DNA of 64,000 nucleotides from Nematocida homosporus (lineage: Eukaryota; Microsporidia): contig NW_026250681.1 of the NCBI RefSeq assembly GCF_024244095.1, positions 1-64,000 of the forward strand. The letters run 5' to 3'. This document shows, in pieces, positions 1 through 7,362 of this stretch (position 1 is its first letter; the number at the start of each line of letters is the position of its first letter). The notes under the pieces are model-generated. The model was not told the origin of the DNA, did not search any database, and was given only the letters and a program-made list of their open reading frames with translations. The position numbers and the translations under genes are program-made.

Positions 1-1
1 T

Positions 2-328
2 GGGGGATATTTTGGTTGTTTGGTGGGTTTGTTGGTGGCTATTGTTTGGGTGAGTATGGCTTGTTATAGTATAACGGATAATGTTGTGGTGACGGCATGT
101 TCGTTTTGGCTTTCTTCAATGGTGATGTTGGTTTATTATGGGGCGACTCGGGGGATGGTTGAGTCGGTGGGCGTGCTTGTTTTGGCTTTGATATGTTTTG
201 TCGTGCTGGAATTGAGTGTTCTGGCTGTCTTGGTGGTGGCTGTGGCTGAACCGGGTGTGCTTTGGGCTATTCCTGGGGTCTTCTATGACAGTTGTCGGCG
301 GGCAATAGTAAATAAGATACGGCGTTAA
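2..328 (+). CDS. C-terminal end of a membrane protein (5' end outside window)
   Basis: The frame is open to the left edge and ends at the TAA at 326-328, so this is probably the 3' part of a longer gene. About 108 residues are visible. They hold roughly three very hydrophobic stretches rich in Val, Leu, Ala and Ile, then a short basic tail ending in KIRR that would lie on one side of the membrane. I do not recognise a family and see no catalytic motif. The first ATG in frame is well inside the hydrophobic part, so I do not propose an internal start. The codons are G/T-rich, like other local genes on this strand. Function unknown; integral membrane location is an inference from composition. 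Confidence 0.5.
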   Translation, partial: GGYFGCLVGLLVAIVWVSMACYSITDNVVVTACSFWLSSMVMLVYYGATRGMVESVGVLVLALICFVVLELSVLAVLVVAVAEPGVLWAIPGVFYDSCRRAIVNKIRR

Positions 329-872
329 GTTGGTTTTAATTGAGTTTTGATGTGTGTGGCTAGATCTAGATTATTAAATGAAGTGATTAGATTTGAATTA
401 TTAGATTAAGTTCATTCTAGTTAAACTACTAATTAGTTATTTATTGGGCTAAGTAATTATCCAATCTAAGCCAATTCAAGCAATAACTTAATTTAACCAT
501 ATCTTAATAGAATTACCATACGTCAATAAAATTACCCTATCTTAAGTCATTACACTAAGTTATTAGATTACATTAAGTTATTACACTAAGTCATTAGATT
601 ACACTACACTATATCATTACATCACATTACCTTCCACTATATCATTAAATTACATTACATTACACTACCCTACCCAAACTTAATTCATTACATTACCTTA
701 ATTCATTACATTACATTACATCATTACATTACATTACCCTACCCAGTACTAACCCAAACTTATCTTAACTATGTAATTTATTGGTTTTAACTTCCCAAAC
801 TTGACTGTCTTAATTATACTTATTTTTCTGTTCAAATAATCAAAAATCATACCTTGGCTGATCATTTTAAAT

Positions 873-887
873 TTTCCTTTTTTGGTA
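873..887 (+). promoter_or_regulatory. T/C-rich motif shared with the promoter at 61.8 kb
   Basis: TTTCCTTTTTTGGTA lies about 100 bp before the amino-acid transporter start. Closely similar words occur twice upstream of the multi-membrane-span gene at 61897. Both sites are also followed by GTAATTTAG. Role inferred only from this sharing. Confidence 0.35.
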
Positions 888-914
888 ATTTAGCTTAGAT
901 TATAAAAGTTTTAT

Positions 915-932
915 ATTACCATATATGGTAAT
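915..932 (+). promoter_or_regulatory. Perfect 18-bp palindrome containing a CArG box
   Basis: ATTACCATATATGGTAAT is a perfect inverted repeat. Its centre, CCATATATGG at 919-928, fits CC(A/T)6GG, the CArG consensus bound by MADS-box factors of the SRF/Mcm1 type. It lies 19 bp before a TATA box and 54 bp before the transporter start. The sequence is direct observation; binding by a MADS protein is inference. Confidence 0.5.
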
Positions 933-950
933 GTTTCCTAACCCAATGTC

Positions 951-960
951 TATAAATATA
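951..960 (+). promoter_or_regulatory. TATA box of the amino-acid transporter gene
   Basis: TATAAATATA followed by a run of five G residues, 26-35 bp before the ATG at 986. It is one of the clearest TATA elements in the window. Confidence 0.5.
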
Positions 961-985
961 GGGGGCTCAGATTGCGAAAACTTTT

Positions 986-2260
986 ATGCAGGAGAAAAGA
1001 GAGAGAGGATTATCAGTCCGTTCTGCTATATTTCCTATGGTTGGATCCATCATGGGATCAGGAGTACTTAATCTGCCCCAGTCCGTTGAACTTTCGGGAT
1101 ACTTAATGTCTGGTCCGTTGTTAGCCTTTATTTCAGCCGTTAGTGCTTTTACTCTATTTCAATTAGTCCATTGTGCCAAGCAATTAGAAGGGAAGGGAAG
1201 AGAACCTTCTTACTTTTTAGTATGTAAGACTGCCTTTCCTGTCTTAGGATACGCAGCTGATGGTTTTATTGGTATTCAAGGCTTAGGATGCTGCTTCTGC
1301 TACTTTTTGATTCTCAAGAGTTGGATTAGTAAGTTACTTGGCTGGGATACGTACTTAGAACAAAACCTCCTTATGAATTTGATCTTTAGTGCGGGTTTAA
1401 TGGCTATACCTGGGTTTATGGCTACTTTGAAGGACTTAAAGAAGTTGAACTTTGCTTCGGTACTTTGCACTATTTCAGTGCTTTACTTATCTTTACTGGT
1501 TTTAGTCTGTGGTGGTTTGGCTTTATGGTTGCCGCCGGTAGCTAAAACTGCCGCTGATTCTCCTTTACGGGCTTATACAACTGAACCTTCTAAGCTTTTT
1601 GCTGCCTTATCTAAGTACGTCTTTGCTTTGGGCTGCCAACAGAATATGGTGCGTGTTTTTAGCCTACTTGATAGACCAACAGTTGGTAATGGTGCTAAGG
1701 TAGGAGCTGGTGCAGTGGGAGTAGCTGCTTTTGTTTTCTTTTTAGTATCTAATGGTGGGTATTTGGCCGGTGGTAACGGTCAAAAAGAAAGTATCTTAGA
1801 TGTTTTGGAAAACAAAAACAAACCTTTTTATCAGTTGATTGTGAAGCATATTGGTGAAAAGTTCTTTTGGCTGGTTACTTTGGCTAAGATAGGTATGGCT
1901 ACTGTTTTATTTGCTGGCTACCCTATTCAAATGCATCCATCAAGGGATGCTGTCCTGACCTTTGTGAGTTTAGGACTGAGTAAGTCAGTGGCTGCTCATC
2001 GGCGCTGGTATGAAGTTGGGGTGGTTGTTTTGGTTTCTTTAGCTATTATGTTGGGATCTTTAACTTCTGTGCAATATTCGTTTGTTATGTCTTTGATATC
2101 TACAACTGCATCTTGCTACATTATGTTTGCTCTGCCTAGTATTGCCTACTTAATGTTCCCAAAGAAGACTCCTTTGTTCACGGGGATTTCAGTAGCTATT
2201 CTGGCCGGTAGTATCCTATTCAGTATAATTGGAACCAAAGAAGTATTAGAATCCGCTTAG
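986..2260 (+). CDS. Amino-acid transporter of the APC/SLC38 (AVT-like) type
   Basis: A 424-residue protein with about eleven hydrophobic helices. It begins with a short basic segment and then an SIMGSGVLNLPQ motif at about residues 21-32. This matches the first-helix glycine-rich motif of the amino acid/auxin permease and SLC38 families, where an unwound first helix binds the substrate. Length is close to the family norm of 420-480. Such carriers move amino acids across the vacuolar or plasma membrane; substrate and direction cannot be read here. Microsporidia depend on the host for amino acids, which fits a nutrient-uptake role (inference). The ATG at 986 is the first in frame and directly follows a TATA box and a CArG-like palindrome, so regulated expression is plausible. 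Confidence 0.75.
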   Translation: MQEKRERGLSVRSAIFPMVGSIMGSGVLNLPQSVELSGYLMSGPLLAFISAVSAFTLFQLVHCAKQLEGKGREPSYFLVCKTAFPVLGYAADGFIGIQGLGCCFCYFLILKSWISKLLGWDTYLEQNLLMNLIFSAGLMAIPGFMATLKDLKKLNFASVLCTISVLYLSLLVLVCGGLALWLPPVAKTAADSPLRAYTTEPSKLFAALSKYVFALGCQQNMVRVFSLLDRPTVGNGAKVGAGAVGVAAFVFFLVSNGGYLAGGNGQKESILDVLENKNKPFYQLIVKHIGEKFFWLVTLAKIGMATVLFAGYPIQMHPSRDAVLTFVSLGLSKSVAAHRRWYEVGVVVLVSLAIMLGSLTSVQYSFVMSLISTTASCYIMFALPSIAYLMFPKKTPLFTGISVAILAGSILFSIIGTKEVLESA

Positions 2261-2832
2261 ACCTTTAACTGAACCCAATAGTATACATAGGAGGAGACTC
2301 TAAATGTATGATTGGGTTAGTAGATAAGTGGAGCCTTCAATATCGAATAAATTATTGAGTTGGTTTAGTATTGAGTTAAGAGAGATACTCTTTAGATAAG
2401 ATAATACTTTTTAGATAAGCTATTCTTTAGATAATAGTCTTTAGATAAGCTGTTCTTTAGATTGAACTAAATTTATATTCAGTGCTATCTACTTATCTGA
2501 CTTGTGTATTTATTGAAATTACTAATCAATTCATTATACTAAATTACTAATTCAAGCTATTACTAACTCAATATAACTCTATTTGTACTAATTTGTCGTA
2601 GTTGAGCTAGTAATGAATTGAAATCTGAATACACATAACCACATACAATAAGATAAATACTAACTTAATACTAACTTAATGCTAACTTAATACTGACTCA
2701 ACTTAATATAATCCAAACCATAACTCAATACAACCCAAATACTAACTCAACTTAATATAACTGAAAGACACTATATAAATACACTAGATAAATACAAATA
2801 CAAATCAAATCAAATCTTAACTTAACCTATTA
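2261..2832. repeat. Intergenic, convergent, low-complexity with TTTAGATAA repeats
   Basis: No gene seen. The first part is G/T-rich on the plus strand, with about five imperfect copies of a CTTTAGATAA word at 2390-2463. The second part (from about 2640) is C/A-rich, with CTAACTTAATA and ACTCAACTTA words. The switch lies between two gene 3' ends that face each other. Confidence 0.7.
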
Positions 2833-3102
2833 CTATTTAGTTGTTGTGTGGTTGGGGTGGGATGGAGAGTCCGTGGGTAGATGTTCGGTGATGGAGAAAA
2901 CTCCTATGCCTAAATCGCTTCCGGGTGGTGCTTTGTCGGCTGGAACGGCTTCTAAGTACTGCCTAAGCTCATCGGCACTGCTTAAAAACCGTTGCATCTC
3001 CTTATCTGGTACTTCGTGTTGGGCTAGGCCTTTAAGTACGCCGGCTAAAGATTCGGTTAACTGCTTGAGAGAATGAATGGCTTGTTTGGCTTCGTTATTC
3101 AT
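2833..3102 (-). CDS. Small unknown protein overlapping the 3' end of the NMT gene
   Basis: An 89-residue protein. The first 55 residues look like a helix pair or short coiled coil with regular Leu spacing (LKQLTESLAGVLKGL, then LRQYLEAV). The rest is Pro/Ser/Thr/His-rich and probably disordered. I do not recognise it. The helical part faintly recalls small Mediator subunits such as Med9, but this is too weak to name. Its ATG shares one base with the TAA stop of the upstream NMT gene on the same strand (TAATG), so either the two are on one transcript or its promoter lies inside the NMT gene. The codons look like those of real genes nearby, which supports its being genuine. Confidence 0.5.
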   Translation of the reverse strand: MNNEAKQAIHSLKQLTESLAGVLKGLAQHEVPDKEMQRFLSSADELRQYLEAVPADKAPPGSDLGIGVFSITEHLPTDSPSHPNHTTTK

Positions 3103-4199
3103 TAGAAGGGAATAAATCCATTTTTGTCCGCACTAATTAGAGGCGTATCCCAATTAAAGAGATAGTAGTTAAGTACGCCATCACCACATAAGAACTCTTC
3201 TTGTTCGAGCTGTTCGGGTGTGTTCTCTTCAACGGCTAAGGCATTTAAGACACTGCAGGACGTATTGGCTTTTAAGTAGGCAACAAGGGCATCGAAAGCT
3301 TGCCGGCGGTCGTTAATGGAGTAGTAGTAGATGTACGCTGTGTTGATAAGCGAGTTATCACTTAGTACTTTAGTATCAATGAAATAAATGGAGATAAACT
3401 CTTGACCATCCAGTGAAATAAGTGTATCTACTAGATTAGGCCGGGGCTGAACGTAGTAGGCCAATTGGTCGGCAGTTAAACAAGCATGTAAGTGCTTCTG
3501 GCCGTACTTGGCCTGGTACATCTGGTGAATAGCTGGCATATCTTCTACTCTGGCTTGGCGGAATCTTGATTGAGTAGGCGTACTCGCTGTGTCCGGCTTA
3601 ATGTCAAGTGGGGAACAGAACCCTTGGGCCACCAATTGATCTGCTTGGACTATACGGTGGTAGTAAGGGGCACGCGTACAGAAGAAAGGCAACTCTTCAC
3701 CAGAGGTAAAGAGGGCTCGGTAAATCCCTTTCTGGTTGACTCGCTTGGTTATTTCCTTGATTAGCACTGGTGCTAGTCTCTTCTTCCTAAAGGACCGGTC
3801 TAAACACAAGAAGTTAACCACGGCTGTAGGAGGCTTATCACCGCCTATCTGGATTTGGAGTTTACAGGCCGAAATGAACCCAATTAAGTGCTCGCCTTGG
3901 TACAACCCGACATTCCAATCGGGAAAAGAATCCGGAGATAGTAACTGCCACTTTAAAAAGGCCCGACTATACTCTAAACGAAACATTGCTCTACTGTCCT
4001 CCACATAATGATTGGTTAGTAATTCATGAAGTTTATCCATTTCCTTATCTATTTCAACTGTTTTAAGTGAAATTTCATCGGATAATTCCATGGGAAGTTT
4101 TGGGGCGGTATTTGGAGTTTCTTGGTCCTTAGCTAGAGGGGCAGAAGCCTTTCCTACTGGCTGAGTAGCCCAAAATTCAGATTTGCGCTCTTCAGACAT
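3102..4199 (-). CDS. NMT1: Glycylpeptide N-tetradecanoyltransferase (N-myristoyltransferase)
   Basis: Transfers myristate from myristoyl-CoA to N-terminal glycines of target proteins, in the cytosol. The protein is 365 residues from the ATG at 4199. The frame is open further upstream, but only with non-ATG starts. Visible family features are the FLCLDRSFRKKRLAPVLIKE region (acyl-CoA binding, the counterpart of the FLC.HK.LR.KRL.PVLI block in yeast Nmt1), the following CTRAPYYHR segment, and a C-terminal LNYYLFNW block. The family uses its C-terminal carboxylate as a catalytic base, and here the chain ends close to the expected point (GFIPF). It is shorter than yeast Nmt1 (455), mainly at the N terminus. 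It starts 188 bp from the divergent Uba4 gene. Confidence 0.9.
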   Translation of the reverse strand: MSEERKSEFWATQPVGKASAPLAKDQETPNTAPKLPMELSDEISLKTVEIDKEMDKLHELLTNHYVEDSRAMFRLEYSRAFLKWQLLSPDSFPDWNVGLYQGEHLIGFISACKLQIQIGGDKPPTAVVNFLCLDRSFRKKRLAPVLIKEITKRVNQKGIYRALFTSGEELPFFCTRAPYYHRIVQADQLVAQGFCSPLDIKPDTASTPTQSRFRQARVEDMPAIHQMYQAKYGQKHLHACLTADQLAYYVQPRPNLVDTLISLDGQEFISIYFIDTKVLSDNSLINTAYIYYYSINDRRQAFDALVAYLKANTSCSVLNALAVEENTPEQLEQEEFLCGDGVLNYYLFNWDTPLISADKNGFIPF

Positions 4200-4387
4200 C
4201 TTTGTTTGTAAAAAAAGGATGGGTTTAGAGGAGAAAAGGTCTCTATTGGTGGTTTCGGCCAAGAAAGAAGAGGAAGATATTGAACGGGCCTTAGAAGGTT
4301 GGAGTTGTAAAGAGGTGGAGGAGTTAAAAAGGCTGATAGAAGAGATTGAAGGTTGAATAAAGGTTGATTTTCGCGTCTTTTTTGCAG

Positions 4388-5614
4388 ATGAGTAGTTTAG
4401 ATGGTCCGTTAGAGCTAGTTAGTCGATTGGCTCAGTATGAGCGACAAATGATTGTGGCTGGAATTGGGCAGATGGGTCAGGAAAGACTGGAGAAGAGTCG
4501 GGTCTTGGTTGTGGGTTGTGGAGGATTGGGATCTCCAGTCTTATTATATTTAGCCGCGATGGGTGTGGGATGTTTAGGTGTAGCTGATGATGATAAGGTG
4601 GAGATAAGTAATTTGAATAGACAGATCTTGTTTGGTATGGATAGTATTGGGCGTAGTAAGACGGAAGTAGCTCGGGAACGGATTTTAGGATGTAATAAAC
4701 GGTGTCGAGTGATTGAGCATGGGTTTATTACGCGGGCGAATGTTTGGCAGATTGGGGGTGGGTATGATTTAGTGGTCGATTGTGCCGATAGTAGGATGGT
4801 CCGGTATTTGCTTAGTGATTATTGTGCGGCTCGAGGCATACCTTTTATCTGTGGGTCTTCTTTGCGCTGGGAAGGTTCAGTGTACTTGTTTAAAAGTATG
4901 TGCTATCGCTGTGTGTATCCGAAACTAAGTAGTAGGCGGCAAGATACGTGTGCGAGTGCGGGCATGGTTGGGCCTATGTGTGGTATTGTAGGTAGTGCAA
5001 TGAGTTTAGAGGTGGCTAAAGTGATTTTAGGCCGTGAGAAACAGTCTTATATGCTGCATGTCGACGGGGCGCGGAATGACTGGTTGCGGGTGAATTTTGG
5101 GTCTAAACCGCCTTGTGTTATTTGTCAGAAGAAAGATAGTTTGACTTTACGTGAAATAAGGGACTGGATAGACGATCAATCTGATTTGTACTACGATCCA
5201 GACCAAGTAGGACTTAGCTGCCCAATCCCGGGAATGGAAGAGTCTGGGCCAATACTAACCCCATCTAAACCAATTCTTAATACTCAACCGAATCTTAAAC
5301 ATACAATTACTTGGGGTGAAGTACTAGCCGAACTCCCAGCTTATTATTTAGTTGATATTCGGACACCACAAGAATACCAACTGTTCTCCCATCCCCAGGC
5401 TAGTTCATACCCTTTAGGCCAACTGATTGATAATCCAGCTAAAGCCACTACCTTTCTCCGACAACAAGCTAAGAACAAACAACTGGTTATCTTCTGTCGT
5501 AATGGCAGTACCGCTCGTAAATTCGCCCCTCTCCTTGGTGCCCTCAATATTCACCAAGGTATTCAGCAGTATCTAACTCTTCTTAACTCAGATGATCCAC
5601 CTACTTCTTCTTAA
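4388..5614 (+). CDS. UBA4: Uba4/MOCS3-type E1-like adenylyltransferase with rhodanese domain
   Basis: Activates the ubiquitin-like sulfur carrier Urm1 (and in other eukaryotes MOCS2A) by adenylation and thiocarboxylation, feeding tRNA wobble-uridine 2-thiolation. It has 408 residues from the ATG at 4388. The N-terminal ThiF/MoeB domain has GCGGLGSP (residues 43-50), ISNLNRQILF, an active-site-type DTC before AGMVGPMCG, and two CxxC zinc pairs (CYRC and CVIC). The C-terminal rhodanese domain has the sulfur-accepting cysteine at about residue 370 in FCRNGS. All hallmark residues of a working protein are present. Base use changes sharply at about position 5190, from G/T-rich in the E1 part to C/A-rich in the linker and rhodanese part. 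A Ctu2-like gene at 45.4 kb fits the same pathway. Confidence 0.88.
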   Translation: MSSLDGPLELVSRLAQYERQMIVAGIGQMGQERLEKSRVLVVGCGGLGSPVLLYLAAMGVGCLGVADDDKVEISNLNRQILFGMDSIGRSKTEVARERILGCNKRCRVIEHGFITRANVWQIGGGYDLVVDCADSRMVRYLLSDYCAARGIPFICGSSLRWEGSVYLFKSMCYRCVYPKLSSRRQDTCASAGMVGPMCGIVGSAMSLEVAKVILGREKQSYMLHVDGARNDWLRVNFGSKPPCVICQKKDSLTLREIRDWIDDQSDLYYDPDQVGLSCPIPGMEESGPILTPSKPILNTQPNLKHTITWGEVLAELPAYYLVDIRTPQEYQLFSHPQASSYPLGQLIDNPAKATTFLRQQAKNKQLVIFCRNGSTARKFAPLLGALNIHQGIQQYLTLLNSDDPPTSS

Positions 5615-5936
5615 CTCCCTTCTATTCCTTTTCGGTTACTATCTAATTCATCTCAACTCCTAACTTATTTTCATATCTAATTCAATAAAATCGCAATAAA
5701 CCCCAACATAATTCAAATTCAGACTCACTTGTGTTTCTCTTTTTATTTAAGATCCGAAAGTCCCAATCTACCTATTATCCTTATTTATCCAATTCCAATT
5801 CCAACCTAACCACAACCTCCACCCAAACCAACTTAATCTAAACACACCCACATAATCAATAAACCAAACACAACCAAATCAATCGCAACCAAATCAATCG
5901 CAACCTAATCCAAACTCAACACAACCCAAACCAAAC
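5615..5936. other. Intergenic between convergent genes, C/A-rich throughout
   Basis: No gene seen. Almost free of G on the plus strand, with words such as CAACCTAATC and AATCAATCGCAACCAAA. AATAAA-type words occur at about 5681-5702. Unlike most convergent gaps there is no G/T-rich half after the left-hand gene. Confidence 0.6.
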
Positions 5937-6173
5937 TCAATCTAATCCATCTAACTCTTTAAGTGTTCGCAGAATGAAAGTAGAGTAAGTCGTAAGAATG
6001 TACATACTTTTAAGCAATTCGTTACTATTGGGCTGATCTATACTAATCACAAGACTCTCTTCTTTTACGGCTAAAGTGGCCCCTTTAATAGTAGCAGATG
6101 CCAATGCTTCTTTAAACACTTCAGTCTTATCTCCAAGTCTAAGAACTACTTCAACAGTCGAGCTTTTCGTCAT
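5937..6173 (-). CDS. Pcc1-like small subunit of the KEOPS/EKC complex (tentative)
   Basis: A 78-residue protein of the size and layout of Pcc1: a first beta strand (VEVVLRLG), a helix, two strands (GATLAVKEESLVISI), then a long C-terminal helix (MYILTTYSTFILRTL). Pcc1 is the dimerisation subunit of KEOPS, which makes the universal t6A modification at tRNA position 37. The pattern fits (LSVEGNVLVV-like strand, then the S..SFL helix), but no residue is diagnostic in such a short protein, so the call is tentative. It is divergent from the gene at 6183 with only 9 bp between the two ATGs, so the two promoters must lie inside each other's coding region or be shared. Confidence 0.45.
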   Translation of the reverse strand: MTKSSTVEVVLRLGDKTEVFKEALASATIKGATLAVKEESLVISIDQPNSNELLKSMYILTTYSTFILRTLKELDGLD

Positions 6174-6182
6174 TTTTTATTC

Positions 6183-6695
6183 ATGGAGTATCTACTTAAG
6201 TCCCTCTCAACGGAAGCTTCAGTTCAACCTCTGCTCAAACAAACTATTTTGATCAATGAACTCTTAGGGGCTTCAATTGACTTCTTTATTCCAGAAATCT
6301 TGCAATACTTCCAAAAACCAGTCATACTTTCTTTATTCCGATTGGCTCGTGAGTATTCAACCAGTACTCCCGTCTATTCCCTACTTGAAGATCCAACTGC
6401 CTTAACTAAAGCTATAGAAACTCCACATGACCTTTTGCTTGTTGATGGCTGGAATTTATCTCCAGAAAGACTTTCACTACCAGCCACAACTATAATTCTT
6501 ATCAACAGATCAGTAACTGATCTTCCTTATAAAGATATGTACAATGCCTTTATTCTCTTTACTATTCGTCCCTTACAAACTCGGGCCCTTCTTTATACCG
6601 GTTCTCTTTCCATCACTGCACGTTCGCTTGGATTAGAAATAGACCTTCTTTACCGCCAGGATGATACAGTTCAGTACACCCTTCGCACCGATTAG
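6183..6695 (+). CDS. Elp6-like Elongator subunit (tentative)
   Basis: A 170-residue protein with the alternating strand/helix layout of a RecA-like fold but without Walker motifs. The strands are QTILINELL, KPVILSLF, HDLLLVDGW and TTIILINR, and the chain ends with a IRPLQTRALLYTGSLSIT segment. This last block resembles the pL.tG.s.dvhG.L.v segment near the C terminus of Elp6, one of the three ATPase-like accessory subunits (Elp4-5-6) of Elongator, which modifies wobble uridine at position 5. Elp6 normally lacks a P-loop, in agreement. It is smaller than the usual 260-270 residues. Elp5 or another inactive RecA-fold protein would be alternatives. It pairs head-to-head with a Pcc1-like gene. 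Confidence 0.35.
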   Translation: MEYLLKSLSTEASVQPLLKQTILINELLGASIDFFIPEILQYFQKPVILSLFRLAREYSTSTPVYSLLEDPTALTKAIETPHDLLLVDGWNLSPERLSLPATTIILINRSVTDLPYKDMYNAFILFTIRPLQTRALLYTGSLSITARSLGLEIDLLYRQDDTVQYTLRTD

Positions 6696-7362
6696 TATTC
6701 AGTTGAGTTAGTATTAAGTTAGTATTCAGTTAATAGTAAGTTGATATACTGCATTCAACTTACTACTATAAACAGCAGCTTTCCTAACTTAATACTTATC
6801 AGCCAACAGCTTATCTAAGTAGCAATTAAATAAATCAATGTCAACTTATTACTAACTTAACATGTCAATTTATGTCAATGTATCTAAGGACCAATTAGAC
6901 CTACACCATACTACACCATACTATACTAAACCACAACTACACCACATCTCTACTAAATCACAACTACATTAGACCTACACTTATACTAAATCTACACCAT
7001 ACTATACTATAATAAGCCTACACCACAACTACACTACACTTCTACTAAACCTACACCATACTATACTAAACCACAACTACATTATACTACACTAAACCAC
7101 ATCTACACCAAACCAACACTACATTACACTACACCAACACCATACTATACTAAACCACAACCACAACTACACTCTAATAAACCACATTTATACTACACTA
7201 CACTTACATTATACTATATTACACAAGACGGCTTAACTCGCAACAAATCAAAACCAACCAAACACTAAACCAACTTACCATCCAATAACACCTACTAAAC
7301 GCGACTAAACTCAACTAAACAACCCCCGATCTGATACTAATGCAGACTCTTTTTTTGTATTA
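6696..7362. repeat. Intergenic low-complexity tract before the V-ATPase gene
   Basis: No gene seen. After a short G/T-containing stretch (AGTTAGTATTCAGTT) it becomes C/A-rich from about 6890, with many imperfect copies of CTACACCATACTATACTAAAC and CCACAACTACA words up to about 7230. A T-run (CTCTTTTTTTGTATTA) sits just before the ATG at 7363. Confidence 0.7.

Larger units (their letters stand above)
329..985. other. Intergenic, low-complexity then promoter of the transporter gene
   Basis: No gene seen. From about 480 to 760 the DNA is built from imperfect repeats of CATTACATTA, CTAAGTTATTA and similar words, nearly free of G on the plus strand. From about 800 to 985 it becomes ordinary AT-rich sequence that contains the palindrome and TATA box listed separately. 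Confidence 0.7.

Noticed and set aside
600..760. Possible CRISPR-like array from the regular CATTACATTA words
   Set aside because: No conserved repeat with unique spacers; it is simple low-complexity DNA in a eukaryotic context.
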